Of a stretch of DNA of 64,000 nucleotides, positions 1-8,674 are shown piece by piece. A program made the translations under genes and the position numbers. Below the pieces are notes generated by a model. It had not been told where the DNA came from. It saw nothing but the letters and a program-made list of their open reading frames with translations, and ran no database searches. This DNA is from CAVQXR01 sp963717955 (GTDB lineage Bacteria; Actinomycetota; Thermoleophilia; Gaiellales; Gaiellaceae): NCBI GenBank assembly GCA_963717955.1, contig CAVQXR010000002.1, positions 310,001 through 374,000 of the forward strand, read 5' to 3'. Positions within the stretch are counted from its first letter, which is position 1. Each line of letters begins with the position of its first letter.

Positions 1-1218
1 CGGGATCAGGCCGCTCGTGATCAGCGCGTCCGCGTCGAGTGCGCGCTGTGGCGGCAGGTAGCCGTTGTAGTTGACGAAGTTGTCGTAGGCGTTCTTCTCG
101 TCGAGGAGGAAGTCGAGGAAGCGGTGTGCGAGGACAGGTCGCTCGGCGGCGCGGGTGATGCAGACGAAGTCGTTCTGCACGACGCCGCCGCTGTCCGGCC
201 CCCAGAAGGAGAGGACGTCGGGTTTCGTGCCCGGCGGCAGGTAGGAGATCGCCCCCGCGAGAAGGTCGCCCGACCACGCGTGATGGAGCCAGGACTTGGC
301 TTCGGGCAGCGTCTGATACTGGGTGATGCTGGTCTTGATGTTGCAGATCTCTGTCAGCTCCGCGAGGGCTTCGCCGGCGGCCGCGACGATCGCCGGGTCC
401 TCCGTGTTGACGTCTGCGACCGAGCCGGCCCTCATCGCGTCGCGCTGCATCGGCATGGAGAGACCGTCGCGCTTGTCGTTGAGCAGCCCGACCTTGCCCC
501 GGTATGCCTCCGACTCCCAGAAGATGTCCCACGGGACGTCCATCGCCCCGACGTCTTCCGCGAGCTTGTCGTTGCGCCAGCCGATCCCGTCCTGCCAGAT
601 GACGTACGGGACCGTGTAACGGGCGCCGCGGTCGTAGAAGGGGTCCTGGAGCTCGGGCCAGACGTTCGTCGCGAGATTCGGCAGATAGGCGTGGTTCAGC
701 GGCTGGAGGAGCTGCTTCGCGACGAGTGTCACGATATCGCTCGCGCTGAGCCCGATGATGACGTCGAAGTCGACCGTCCCGGAGGAGAGCTTCGCGATCG
801 CCTCGTCCGGTGTTTCGTACGTTCCGATGTTGACCTCGCAGTCGTTCTGCTTCGCGAACCGCTTCAGCAGCCCCGGGTCGATGTAGTCGGCGTAGTTGAA
901 GACCCGCAGCGTGCCGCCTTCGAGCGGGCCGCCCTCCGGAATCGCCGGGTTGTCGTCGGTGATCGCCCAGGTGACGCTGTTGTCGTTGCGCGGGAGCGGC
1001 AGGCCACCGGGGCCCGTCGGCTTCGCCTCGACGAGCGCTGCGGCCAGTCCGCCGCTGCCGCCGTCGCCGTCGCCAGTGTCCTCGCACGCGCCGAGCGGCG
1101 TGGTCGTGTTCTGGCAGCCCGCGAGCGCGAACCCCGCGCCGACGCTCGCGGTCGCGGTCGCAGCTCCGCGGAGGAACTGGGAGCGGGTCAGGCCTGATCG
1201 GTCTTTCGGGTGACGCAT
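1..1218 (-). CDS. Polyamine-type ABC transporter substrate-binding lipoprotein (PotD-like), 3' end cut by window edge
   Basis: The reading frame is open from an ATG at 1218 to the window edge, giving 406 codons and no stop. The N-terminus is a basic, Tat-like leader (TRSQFLRG, with only one arginine at the twin position), a hydrophobic Ala/Gly stretch and a lipobox with Cys35 (ALAGC), so the protein is probably a membrane-anchored lipoprotein. After a flexible linker comes a bacterial extracellular solute-binding family 1/8 fold with the PotD-like start LRVFNYADYIDP. PotD proteins capture spermidine or putrescine for an ABC importer. A full potADBC set lies at 6.6-11.1 kb, so this may be an extra binding protein for it or belong to another system off the window. 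The substrate cannot be told from the sequence. Confidence 0.85.
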   Translation of the reverse strand, partial: MRHPKDRSGLTRSQFLRGAATATASVGAGFALAGCQNTTTPLGACEDTGDGDGGSGGLAAALVEAKPTGPGGLPLPRNDNSVTWAITDDNPAIPEGGPLEGGTLRVFNYADYIDPGLLKRFAKQNDCEVNIGTYETPDEAIAKLSSGTVDFDVIIGLSASDIVTLVAKQLLQPLNHAYLPNLATNVWPELQDPFYDRGARYTVPYVIWQDGIGWRNDKLAEDVGAMDVPWDIFWESEAYRGKVGLLNDKRDGLSMPMQRDAMRAGSVADVNTEDPAIVAAAGEALAELTEICNIKTSITQYQTLPEAKSWLHHAWSGDLLAGAISYLPPGTKPDVLSFWGPDSGGVVQNDFVCITRAAERPVLAHRFLDFLLDEKNAYDNFVNYNGYLPPQRALDADALITSGLIP

Positions 1219-1297
1219 CCTTCGCTGGCCTCGTTCTTCCACACTTGGACGGCGGCTGGGCCGAAACGTTAACCCCAGTGCCGGAAGGTGGGCGCGT

Positions 1298-1650
1298 GTG
1301 ACCGCCGGGCTCCGCCCGGCTCTTGCGCGGGTCCGGCCCGGCCGAGCCGGGCCGTCAGCCGCGGACGGTGACCGCCGGGCTCCGCCCGGCTCTTGCGCGG
1401 GTCCGGCCCGGCCGAGCCGGGCTAACCGCAAGCGGCGCGAAGCGCCGCGCGCAGCGGACGCGCGGTCACCGCGCCAGGACGCGAAGCCCCACCGGGCCCG
1501 CGGGCCGTACCAAGCGGCGCCGACAGGCCCGCTGGGTCGTTCAGCCGCGGACGACCGCGGCCCTGCGGGCCGCTCTTGCGCGGGTCCGGCCCAGCCGCGG
1601 CCGGGCCGTCAGCCGCGGCGGGGCCGTCAGCCGCGGCGGGGGAACATGCT
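1298..1650. repeat. Locus A of the stop-codon double-hairpin element (two tandem copies plus degenerate copies)
   Basis: The 408 bases between 1219 and 1626 hold no credible gene. A 70-bp unit runs 1298-1367 and repeats at 1368-1423. Degenerate pieces lie at 1570-1650 and run into the 3' end of the acyl-CoA dehydrogenase, whose TGA (1627-1629) lies in the motif CCGTCAGCCGCGG. Read in the direction of that gene, the unit is stop codon, hairpin 1 (GGCCCGGC tc GGCCGGGCC), a linker GGACCCGCGCAAGA and hairpin 2 (GCCGGGC gga GCCCGGC). Related copies are at 15656-15815 and 60629-60697. A terminator or mRNA 3'-end structure is possible, but there is no T-tract. Bases 1424-1569 are G+C-rich spacer in which I see nothing else. 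Confidence 0.75.
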
Positions 1651-2778
1651 GCGCGCGATCACGAGCCGCTGGATGTCGCTCGTGCCCTCGTAGATCTCCT
1701 CGAGCTTCGCGTTGCGCAGGAGCCGCTCGGCCGGGTACTCGCGCGAGTAGCCGTTGGCACCGAGGGTCTGGACGCAGGCCCAGGTCGCGTACCACGCCGC
1801 CTCCGACGCGGCGAGCTTCGCCATCGAGGCCTCCGTCGAGAACGGCTGCCCCGCGTCGGCGAGCCGTGCAGCATGGTGCGTCATCAGCCTTGCCTGGTCG
1901 AGCCCGACCTTTGCGTCGACCAACCGGAAGGACACGGCCTGGTACTCGTGGATGGGCTTGCCGAAGGCCTGGCGCTCCTTCGCGTACTCGACCGCGATCT
2001 CCAGGGCGGCCCGGCCGATCCCGACCGCGTTCGCTCCCATCTGGATCCGCGACGCGTCGAAGTAACGCATGAGGCCGTAGAAGCCCTGACCTTCCTCGCC
2101 GACCCTGCGGTCGTCCGGGACGAAACAGTCCCGGAAGAGGAGCTCGCCCGCCGGGTAGCATCGGGAGCCCAGCTTCGGAAGCGAGCGCCCGGGCTCGAAG
2201 CCCTCGTCGCCCTTCTCGACGATGAAGGCGGTGATGCCCCTGGAACGGGTCCCGGGCGCGACGGTCGCGAAGACGACGTAGAGAGCGGCGACGGGAGCGT
2301 TCGAGATCCAGGTCTTCTGGCCGTTCAGGACGTAGCCGCCGTCGACCTTGCGGGCGTGTGTCGTGATCGCGGCCGCATCGGAGCCGCAGCCGGGCTCCGT
2401 CAGCGCGAGCGCTCCGATCGGCGGGTCCGGGCTGCAGACGCGGGGCAGCCAGCGTGCTTTCTGCTCCGCGCTGCCCATCTCGACGATCGGGCCGGCGAAG
2501 AAGCTCCCGCCGCCGATGCAGCCGGCGATCGCACTGTCGCCCCAGGCGAGCTCCTCGAAGATCAGGGCCTGCGTCAATGCGCTCGAGACGCCGCCACCGC
2601 CGTACTCCTCGGGCAGGTCGTGGCACGTGAGCCCGACCTCGGCCGCCTTGCGCACGATGTCGTAGGGGAACTCCTCGGTCTGGTCGTAGTGCGCGGCGAC
2701 CGGCCGCAGCTCGCGCTCGGCGAACTCGCGAGCGTGGGCGACGAGCCTGCGGTCGAGGCGCGAGAGCTCCCCGCTCAC
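1627..2778 (-). CDS. Acyl-CoA dehydrogenase
   Basis: 383 aa FAD-dependent acyl-CoA dehydrogenase of normal family length. It inserts the 2,3-double bond into an acyl-CoA in the cytoplasm and passes electrons to ETF. The N-terminal helical domain is followed by the FAD/substrate motif LTEPGCGSDA and WISNAP, and the C-terminal helical domain carries the catalytic-glutamate region EEIYEGTSDIQRL. The GTG start at 2778 overlaps the stop of the upstream MaoC gene (GTGA), so the two are translationally coupled. Upstream in-frame sequence is antisense to MaoC and is not part of the gene. The acyl substrate (short branched chain versus other) cannot be decided. Confidence 0.93.
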   Translation of the reverse strand: MSGELSRLDRRLVAHAREFAERELRPVAAHYDQTEEFPYDIVRKAAEVGLTCHDLPEEYGGGGVSSALTQALIFEELAWGDSAIAGCIGGGSFFAGPIVEMGSAEQKARWLPRVCSPDPPIGALALTEPGCGSDAAAITTHARKVDGGYVLNGQKTWISNAPVAALYVVFATVAPGTRSRGITAFIVEKGDEGFEPGRSLPKLGSRCYPAGELLFRDCFVPDDRRVGEEGQGFYGLMRYFDASRIQMGANAVGIGRAALEIAVEYAKERQAFGKPIHEYQAVSFRLVDAKVGLDQARLMTHHAARLADAGQPFSTEASMAKLAASEAAWYATWACVQTLGANGYSREYPAERLLRNAKLEEIYEGTSDIQRLVIARSMFPRRG

Positions 2779-3236
2779 TCGCTCTGGCCCCCGGGAGGCC
2801 TTGCTCCCACCATGAGCACGTCGGTGCCCGTCTGGACCACCTCGTCGTCCTGGTTCACGACCTCGACCGACAGCGTCACGATTCCGGTGTCCGGCCGCGA
2901 GCGCGACCGCCGAACGGACTCGACCCGGCAGCGGGCATGGATCGTGTCGCCGGCGTAGGTCGGGGCGACGAAGCGCCGCTGCTCTTCGAGGTACGCGATC
3001 ACGAGCCAGTCGTCGCCCTCGCTGCGCAGGCCGCTCGAGATCGAGAGTACGAGGAGCCCGTGGGCGATCCTCGCGCGGAATGGGGTGTGCTCGCGAACGA
3101 ACAGCTCGTCCGTGTGGAGGGCGTTGAAGTCGCCCGAGACGCCGCAGAAGGCCATGATGTCGGCCTCCGTGATCGTCCGCCGGGCAGTCGCGAACTCCTG
3201 CCCGACCTCGATCTCCTCGAGGTAGACGCGTTCCAT
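2775..3236 (-). CDS. MaoC-like dehydratase
   Basis: 153 aa single hot-dog protein of the MaoC/(R)-enoyl-CoA hydratase family. The hydratase motif is visible as SGDFNALHTDEL followed by AHGLLVLS, giving the catalytic Asp and His. These enzymes hydrate the 2-enoyl-CoA made by an acyl-CoA dehydrogenase, which fits the coupled downstream gene. It is the first gene of a two-gene operon and is divergent from the C45-type gene at 3307, with about 70 bp between the starts. Confidence 0.9.
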   Translation of the reverse strand: MERVYLEEIEVGQEFATARRTITEADIMAFCGVSGDFNALHTDELFVREHTPFRARIAHGLLVLSISSGLRSEGDDWLVIAYLEEQRRFVAPTYAGDTIHARCRVESVRRSRSRPDTGIVTLSVEVVNQDDEVVQTGTDVLMVGARPPGGQSE

Positions 3237-3306
3237 CGGGCTGCATCATCGCCCATCGGGGCGGCCGGGGCCGGCTCCTCCTCGGTGAGCGTGCTACCGT
3301 CACGCC

Positions 3307-4449
3307 GTGTCCAGCGGTTATCCGCACGTCCGGGTCGAAGGGGGGCCGCGGGAGCGCGGCCGCCAGTACGGCGAGCAGGCGCGCGATCGGGTGCGGATGT
3401 CGATCGGCGCCTACCGCGCCGTGTTCGGCCATTACACCGGCTGGACGTGGGCGCGCGTCCAGGAGGGGGCGCGCCGATCGGTTGCGCCGATCGCGGCCTT
3501 CGGCGAGCAGTATCTCGAGGAGATGCGCGGGCTCGCCGAGGGGGCGGCCGTCCCCTTCGAGGACATCCTCGCGATCAACGTCCGCACCGAGGTGATGTTC
3601 GCCGCGACGGCACGTCTGGCCGTCGGCGAGTGCAGTTCCTTTGCGGTGCTCCCGCACGCCTCCGCGGACGGGACGACGCTCATCGGGCAGAACTGGGACT
3701 GGCTCCTGCACTCGTTCGACACGGTCGTCGTCCTCGAGGCTCGCCGGGACGACGGGCCCGACTTCGTCACCGTCGTCGAGGCCGGGCTCCTCGCGAAGAC
3801 CGGGATGAACTCGTCGGGGATCGGCCTCGTCACGAACGCCCTGGTGACGGCTGATGACCGCGGCGAGCCGGGCGTTCCCTACCACGTTCTGCTCCGCGCG
3901 ATCCTCGACTGTGAAAACCTGTCGGACGCGCTCGCGACGCTACAGCGATCCCCGCGCTCGTCGTCGGCCAACTACCTCGTCGCGCACGAGGACGGGATCG
4001 CGGTGGACGTCGAGGCGGCGCCGGGGGACTTCTCGCGGCTGTTCCTCCTCCACCCCGAGGACGGGGTGCTCCTGCATACGAACCACTTCCGCTCCTCGGC
4101 GTTCGACGGCCGGGAGGTGTCGATCTGGGCGATCCCCGACAGCCCCCTGCGGCTCGAGCGGCTGCGGACGCTCGTTGCCACCGAGCCCGGGCCGCTCTCG
4201 CTCCAGACCTTCGAGCGGGCCCTCGCCGACCATGCGAACTTCCCGTCGGCGCTCTGCTGCCACCCGGATCCCCGCAACCACGCGCTCGAGCAGGCGGCGA
4301 GCGTGACGTCGATCCTGATGGAGCTCGACAATCGCCGCATGTGGGTCGCCGACGGCCAGCCGTGCACCGTCCCCTACCGTGAGCTCGACTACGGCGAGTT
4401 CCTCTCGAAGCCGTCGCCGCTGCGGCGCCAGGCCGAGCCGGTTGCCTGA
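3307..4449 (+). CDS. C45-family autoprocessing acyltransferase/amidohydrolase
   Basis: 380 aa protein resembling acyl-CoA:6-aminopenicillanate acyltransferases and related Ntn hydrolases. The family matures by cleavage before a cysteine that then becomes the N-terminal nucleophile; the best candidate here is Cys109 in the GECSSFAV context, followed by GQNWDW (about 128-132), a family hallmark. Such enzymes cleave or transfer acyl groups on amide bonds, and most bacterial substrates are unknown. The GTG at 3307 gives the expected N-terminus (YPHVRVEGGPRERGRQYG). The next gene starts 3 bp after the stop, so it probably heads a +-strand operon with the 2-hydroxyacid dehydrogenase and the FAD oxidoreductase. 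Confidence 0.85.
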   Translation: MSSGYPHVRVEGGPRERGRQYGEQARDRVRMSIGAYRAVFGHYTGWTWARVQEGARRSVAPIAAFGEQYLEEMRGLAEGAAVPFEDILAINVRTEVMFAATARLAVGECSSFAVLPHASADGTTLIGQNWDWLLHSFDTVVVLEARRDDGPDFVTVVEAGLLAKTGMNSSGIGLVTNALVTADDRGEPGVPYHVLLRAILDCENLSDALATLQRSPRSSSANYLVAHEDGIAVDVEAAPGDFSRLFLLHPEDGVLLHTNHFRSSAFDGREVSIWAIPDSPLRLERLRTLVATEPGPLSLQTFERALADHANFPSALCCHPDPRNHALEQAASVTSILMELDNRRMWVADGQPCTVPYRELDYGEFLSKPSPLRRQAEPVA

Positions 4450-4452
4450 ACG

Positions 4453-5394
4453 ATGAGCGGGCGGGTGCTCGTCGCCGACCCGTGGGTCGAGCTCGCCGTC
4501 GTCGAGGAGGCGCTCCGCCCGGCGGGCGTGGAAGTCGAGGCGACGGACCAGCTGGAAGGCGACGACGTCGCCGCCGTCATCGTCAGCATCAACCGGGCGT
4601 TCGGGCGTGCCGAGCTGGACAAGCTGCCGGCGCTTCGCGCGGTCGCGACCTGCTCGACCGGCTACGACCACATCGACCTCGATGCGGCAGCCGATGCGGG
4701 AGCCTGGGTCATCCACGCCGGGGATTACTGCGCCGACGAGGTGGCCGAGCACACGATCGCCCTTACCGTCGACCTGCTGCGTGGCATCCGGGCGCTCGAC
4801 GCCCAGGTGCGCGAGGGCGAATGGGACGTCTATCTGACGCTGCCGAGGCGGATCGCCGGCACGACGCTCGGCGTCGTCGGGTGCGGCCGGATCGGAAGCC
4901 GTGTCTGCCAGCTCGGGTCCGCGCTCGGCATGCGGGTGCTCGCCAACGACACGTACGTCTCTCCCGAGGCGATCCGGGCGACCGGCGCGGAGCCTGTCGA
5001 GCGGCTTGCCGACCTGCTCGCCGCCGCGGAGGTGCTGACGGTGCACACCTGGCTCGACGAGGCGACCCGGGCGCTGATCGGCGCGGCCGAGCTGGCCATG
5101 CTTCCCAGGGGCGCCTTCGTCGTCAACTGTGCCAGGGCGGGGATCGTCGACCACGACGCTCTCGGCGAGGCCCTGCGCTCGGGTAGCCTCGCCGGGGCCG
5201 CGCTCGACGTGCTCCCCGAGGAGCCGCCGCCGGCCGCCGCACCCGAGCTCTCGTGGCCGGGGACGCTCCTCAGCCCGCACGCCGCCTGGTACTCGCAGCG
5301 GGCGAGCGTCGAGGTCCACCGCCGCCCGGCGCACGACGTCATGCTCGTGCTCACGGGGCAGGAGCCGCTCCACCCGATCGTTCGCCCCCGGTAG
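4453..5394 (+). CDS. D-isomer-specific 2-hydroxyacid dehydrogenase
   Basis: 313 aa NAD(P)-dependent 2-hydroxyacid/2-ketoacid oxidoreductase. The Rossmann loop GVVGCGRIG is at about residues 140-148. The catalytic Arg lies in VVNCARAGIVD, the Glu in DVLPEEP and the His in LSPHAAWY, so the active site looks complete. It is closest to the C-terminal-binding-protein/phosphoglycerate dehydrogenase branch, but the substrate is unknown. It sits 3 bp after the C45 gene, and its TAG is directly followed by the ATG of the FAD oxidoreductase. Confidence 0.9.
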   Translation: MSGRVLVADPWVELAVVEEALRPAGVEVEATDQLEGDDVAAVIVSINRAFGRAELDKLPALRAVATCSTGYDHIDLDAAADAGAWVIHAGDYCADEVAEHTIALTVDLLRGIRALDAQVREGEWDVYLTLPRRIAGTTLGVVGCGRIGSRVCQLGSALGMRVLANDTYVSPEAIRATGAEPVERLADLLAAAEVLTVHTWLDEATRALIGAAELAMLPRGAFVVNCARAGIVDHDALGEALRSGSLAGAALDVLPEEPPPAAAPELSWPGTLLSPHAAWYSQRASVEVHRRPAHDVMLVLTGQEPLHPIVRPR

Positions 5395-6261
5395 ATGACG
5401 GACGTCCTCGTCGTCGGCGGGGGGATCGTCGGGGCCGCCGTGGCGGCAGGCTGCGCCGCCCGGGGGATGAGCGTCACGCTCGTCGAGCGCGGCGCCGTCG
5501 CCGGTGAGGCATCGGGACTCGAGCTCGCCCTTCTCGGCCGCCCGGTCGCTCCCGCGCTGGAAGCGCTCGCGGCGAGGAGCGTCGACACCTACCAGGCGCT
5601 CCATCGCTTCACGGGCGGCGCCTTCCTGTACGACGCCTCACCGTCAGGGGCCGGCCTGAGGAGGATCGACCCCCGGGCGGCCGCGGCCGCCTTCCTCGAG
5701 GAGGCGCGTGGCCACCGGGCGGTCGTGCACACGGGCCGCGACGTGAAGCGACTGCTGCTCCAGTGGGGCCGGGTCGTCGGCGTCCAGACCGACGCCGGCG
5801 AGCTGCGAGCACCGGCAACGGTGATCGCCGCCGGCACCGGCTCGTGGGCGATCTGCCGTGAGTTGCCGTTCCATGTGCCCCTGCGCCCGTTCCTCGGGGA
5901 GGTCGTGGTCACATCTCCCGTCGGAGAAGCGGTCGAGCCCGCCGCGACCGTCGACGGGGCCTGGGTCGCGACGGACGCGGCCCGCCGGCTCTGGATCGCT
6001 CGTCCCGGCGGCGCGGCCTCCCTGCTTCCCGACGGGGTCGGGATCGAGGAGCTCGACCGCCGCACGGTCCGGGCATCGGCGACACGGGACGGCCTGCCGC
6101 TCCACGGGCCGATCGGCGGCCTCGAGGGGCTCGTGCTCGCCTGCGGCCACGGCGACCACGGCATTGCCCTGGCGGCGGGACTGGGCGCGGAGATCGCCGG
6201 CGGAATCGAGTCGGGCGCCTGGGACGAGTCGTTCCTGCCGGACCGCCCGCGCGCTGCCTGA
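5395..6261 (+). CDS. FAD-dependent amine/amino-acid oxidoreductase (DAO superfamily)
   Basis: 288 aa with an N-terminal dinucleotide-binding motif VVGGGIVGAAVA and ERGAVAGEASG, typical of D-amino-acid/glycine oxidases. The C-terminal ACGHGDHGIALA segment is the usual second FAD-contact region. It is about 80 residues shorter than most glycine oxidases, with the middle (substrate) domain reduced. The start abuts the preceding stop, so it is co-translated with the 2-hydroxyacid dehydrogenase. A role in oxidising an amine or imino acid released by the C45 enzyme is inference. It ends back-to-back with the lipoprotein gene (stops at 6261 and 6262). Confidence 0.82.
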   Translation: MTDVLVVGGGIVGAAVAAGCAARGMSVTLVERGAVAGEASGLELALLGRPVAPALEALAARSVDTYQALHRFTGGAFLYDASPSGAGLRRIDPRAAAAAFLEEARGHRAVVHTGRDVKRLLLQWGRVVGVQTDAGELRAPATVIAAGTGSWAICRELPFHVPLRPFLGEVVVTSPVGEAVEPAATVDGAWVATDAARRLWIARPGGAASLLPDGVGIEELDRRTVRASATRDGLPLHGPIGGLEGLVLACGHGDHGIALAAGLGAEIAGGIESGAWDESFLPDRPRAA

Positions 6262-6585
6262 CTACGGGAGGTTCGAGACGAGCCGGTCGCGATCCGGCGC
6301 CTCGGCCTTCCCCGACTCGATCCGGTCCCGGGCCCTGATCGCGGCGGTGCAGCCGCAGTCCGCATAGGTTCCGGCTTCGATCTGGGCGAGCAGCTCCTCC
6401 CTCTGCTCGAGCTGGGCGTCCGTCGGCTCGTTGACGAGCTCCGGGGTCTGGGCGGGCGGCGCGGGGGTCGTCGCAGGGGCGGGCGGCGCGGGGGCCGGCG
6501 CCGGGTCGCTCGACGCTCCCGGATCGGTACCGCCGCACGCGGCGACCGCGAGCCCGAGCAGGGCGAGGAGGGCGAGCCGCCTCAT
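6262..6585 (-). CDS. Small lipoprotein at the end of the polyamine transporter operon
   Basis: 107 aa. The first 17 residues are a short signal peptide with a lipobox (AVAAC, Cys17). A Pro/Ala/Thr-rich linker of about 30 residues follows, then a short acidic-helical domain with a DCGC pair near the C-terminus. I do not recognise the domain. The ATG overlaps the stop of the permease gene by 4 bp (ATGA), so it is the fifth gene of the pot operon. A surface accessory to the importer is the simplest reading, but no family supports it. Confidence 0.7.
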   Translation of the reverse strand: MRRLALLALLGLAVAACGGTDPGASSDPAPAPAPPAPATTPAPPAQTPELVNEPTDAQLEQREELLAQIEAGTYADCGCTAAIRARDRIESGKAEAPDRDRLVSNLP

Positions 6586-7430
6586 GTCGCGACCCCGAGG
6601 CGGCGCTCGCCGATCCGCCGGATGAGCTCCGCGGCGAGCACGAGGGCGAAGCTGGCGACGATCATCACGGTCGCGATCGGCATCAACACGCTCGTCTGAC
6701 CGGAGATGCGAAGGCCCGAGTAGAGGTAGACGGGATAGGTCACCTGATCCTGGACGAGGAAGCTCGCGATCACGACCTCGTCGATCGAGATGACGAAGGC
6801 GATCAGCACCGACGAGATCAGCGCCGGGGTGATCAGCGGCAGGATGATCCGCCGGAAGGTCGTGAACCAGGAGGCGCCGAGGTCGAAAGCGGCCTCCTCA
6901 ACCCGCCGGTCGATCGACGCGAGTCTCGGGAGCACCAGGAGGATGCAGAACGGAAGGGCGAACACGATGTGGCCGACCAGCACCGCCCAGAGGCCGAGCC
7001 CCGGGGCTGGCAGGACCGGATCATTCGGCTTGAGGAGGATCAGCAGGGCGACGCCGAGCACGACGGTGGGGACGACGAGCGGCAGGAGGATGAACGCCGA
7101 GATCAACGGCTTGAAGCGCATCTTGCGCCGCGCGAGCGCGTAGGAGACGAGCACGGCGATCGCGGTCGTGATCACGGCGGTTCCGGCGGCCACCTTGAGG
7201 CTCGCCCAGAAGGAGTTCCGCACCTGCTCGTTCTCGAACGCCGCCGTGTAGTAGTCGGTCGTGAACCCGGCAAGCGGGAACGCCACGTTCGGCGAGTCGT
7301 TGAACGAGAAGATGATCAGCATCGCCGTCGGCAGGTACAGGAAGAGGAGGAACAGCCCGAAGATCGCGAGCAGCGTGTACCGGCCGCCCCGCGACATCGT
7401 CACGTCGATCGCGCCGCCGCGCCGGCTCAC
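6582..7430 (-). CDS. potC: Polyamine ABC transporter permease (PotC-like)
   Basis: 282 aa inner-membrane permease with about six hydrophobic helices, starting with YTLLAIFGLFLLFLYLP. The cytoplasmic EAA loop that docks the ATPase is visible (EEAAFDLGAS...ILPL). The GTG at 7430 overlaps the potB stop by 4 bp (GTGA). An ATG at 7397 is an alternative start that would still keep every helix. It pairs with PotB to form the membrane channel for spermidine/putrescine-type substrates. Confidence 0.9.
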   Translation of the reverse strand: MSRRGGAIDVTMSRGGRYTLLAIFGLFLLFLYLPTAMLIIFSFNDSPNVAFPLAGFTTDYYTAAFENEQVRNSFWASLKVAAGTAVITTAIAVLVSYALARRKMRFKPLISAFILLPLVVPTVVLGVALLILLKPNDPVLPAPGLGLWAVLVGHIVFALPFCILLVLPRLASIDRRVEEAAFDLGASWFTTFRRIILPLITPALISSVLIAFVISIDEVVIASFLVQDQVTYPVYLYSGLRISGQTSVLMPIATVMIVASFALVLAAELIRRIGERRLGVAT

Positions 7431-8605
7431 GCCGTCGCACCTCCGCCCTGGCGCAGCCATTTCGCGGTCGCGAAGGTCAAGAACAGCACGACGCCGAGCA
7501 TGAAGACGGCGAGCACCGCCCCCTGCTGCCAGTTCAGCGTCCCACCCACGAACTGTGACGCGATCGCCTGGCCGAACATGTAGCCGTCCGTTCCGCCCAC
7601 GAGCGCCGGCGTGATGTACTCGCCGATCGAGGGGATGAACACGAACAGGAACGCCGCGACGACACCCGGCGCGGCAACGGGCAGCGTCACCCTTGCGAAC
7701 GTCTGGAGCCTGCTGGCGCCGAGGTCGGTGCCCGCCTCGAGCAAGCGACGGTCCATGTTCTCGAGCGCGATGAAGATCGGAAGCACGATGAACGGCACCC
7801 AGGCGTAGAGCAGGACGAGGATGACCGTGAACTGGCTGTAGATCAGAAACGAGAGCGGGTTCCCCTGGTCGCGGAGACCGAGCTCGAACATCGCGCTGTT
7901 GATGAGGCCCTGATCGCCGAGGATGATCTTCCACGCGAAGATCCGCAGCAGGTAGCTCGTCAGGAACGGGGCGATGATGATCAGCAGCCACGTGTACTTC
8001 GACTTCTTGATGCCGAAGGCCAGGTAGTAGGCGATCGGGAACGCGAGGATCACAGCCCAGATCGCGGAGGTGGTGGCCATCGTGATCGACTTGAAGAAGA
8101 GCCGCAGGAAGTCGCCCTGCGAGGAGAGCTCGGCGACCCGGATCAGGTCGTTCCCGGCCGGGATCGTCAGGAAGGGCACGAGCAGCAGCACGAAGCACAC
8201 GCCGACGATCCAGCCGCCGTAATGCTCCGAGATCCGCTTCCCGAACACCGCGCCGAGCACGAGGAGCACGAACAGGACCCCGACGAGCCAGGTCGGAAGG
8301 TGCACGCTCGCCGCCCCGAACAGCTCGAGGTCGACCCCGGGGTTCAGAAACTCCGACCAGATCTCCGTGGAGAAGCTCTGGAGCTCGCCGAGTAGCTCCG
8401 AGGCCGCTTCAGTGGGCGCGAACCGCTCGACGCCGATGCTGAAACGGACGATGAAGTAGATGGGAACGAGGAAGAAGACGACCAGGAGCGCGATCGCCGG
8501 GAGCGACAGCGACCAGCTGCCGAGCTGCTCACCGGCATGGCGCGCGCGGCTGCCCGACCGCCCCTCCGCGATCGGTGGCGTCTCGGCCGTTTCTTTCGTC
8601 GCCAT
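7427..8605 (-). CDS. potB: Polyamine ABC transporter permease (PotB-like)
   Basis: 392 aa from the ATG at 8605 (MATKETAE), preceded by AGGAC. An upstream in-frame ATG at 8641 is less likely. It is longer than a typical PotB (about 280-310 aa). An extra N-terminal part carries a first helix (about 30-55), a periplasmic segment and two further helices before the conserved permease core. The core has the EAA loop (EAGTDLGAS...VTLPVA). It is the third gene of the potADBC operon. The N-terminal extension is the odd feature; I cannot tell whether it is lineage-specific. Confidence 0.88.
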   Translation of the reverse strand: MATKETAETPPIAEGRSGSRARHAGEQLGSWSLSLPAIALLVVFFLVPIYFIVRFSIGVERFAPTEAASELLGELQSFSTEIWSEFLNPGVDLELFGAASVHLPTWLVGVLFVLLVLGAVFGKRISEHYGGWIVGVCFVLLLVPFLTIPAGNDLIRVAELSSQGDFLRLFFKSITMATTSAIWAVILAFPIAYYLAFGIKKSKYTWLLIIIAPFLTSYLLRIFAWKIILGDQGLINSAMFELGLRDQGNPLSFLIYSQFTVILVLLYAWVPFIVLPIFIALENMDRRLLEAGTDLGASRLQTFARVTLPVAAPGVVAAFLFVFIPSIGEYITPALVGGTDGYMFGQAIASQFVGGTLNWQQGAVLAVFMLGVVLFLTFATAKWLRQGGGATA

Positions 8606-8674
8606 CGGTCCTCGTGCCCCCGGAGGCGAGGGACGGCGCAACCTCGGGGCGGCGCCGTCCCTCGCCTGACCTGT

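Noticed and set aside
1298..1423. rRNA or tRNA-like structure
   Set aside because: Stem lengths, lack of a T-loop or CCA-type end and recurrence as a repeat do not fit. No tRNA signature was found elsewhere either.
1298..2072. Plus-strand frames starting in the repeat region
   Set aside because: Translations are Arg/Pro/Ala repeats produced by the G+C-rich repeat and the antisense of the acyl-CoA dehydrogenase.
3940..5604. Long minus-strand frame of about 550 codons
   Set aside because: It lies wholly opposite the C45, 2-hydroxyacid dehydrogenase and FAD genes, is Arg/Asp/Pro-rich and has no domain. High G+C DNA makes such open frames by chance.
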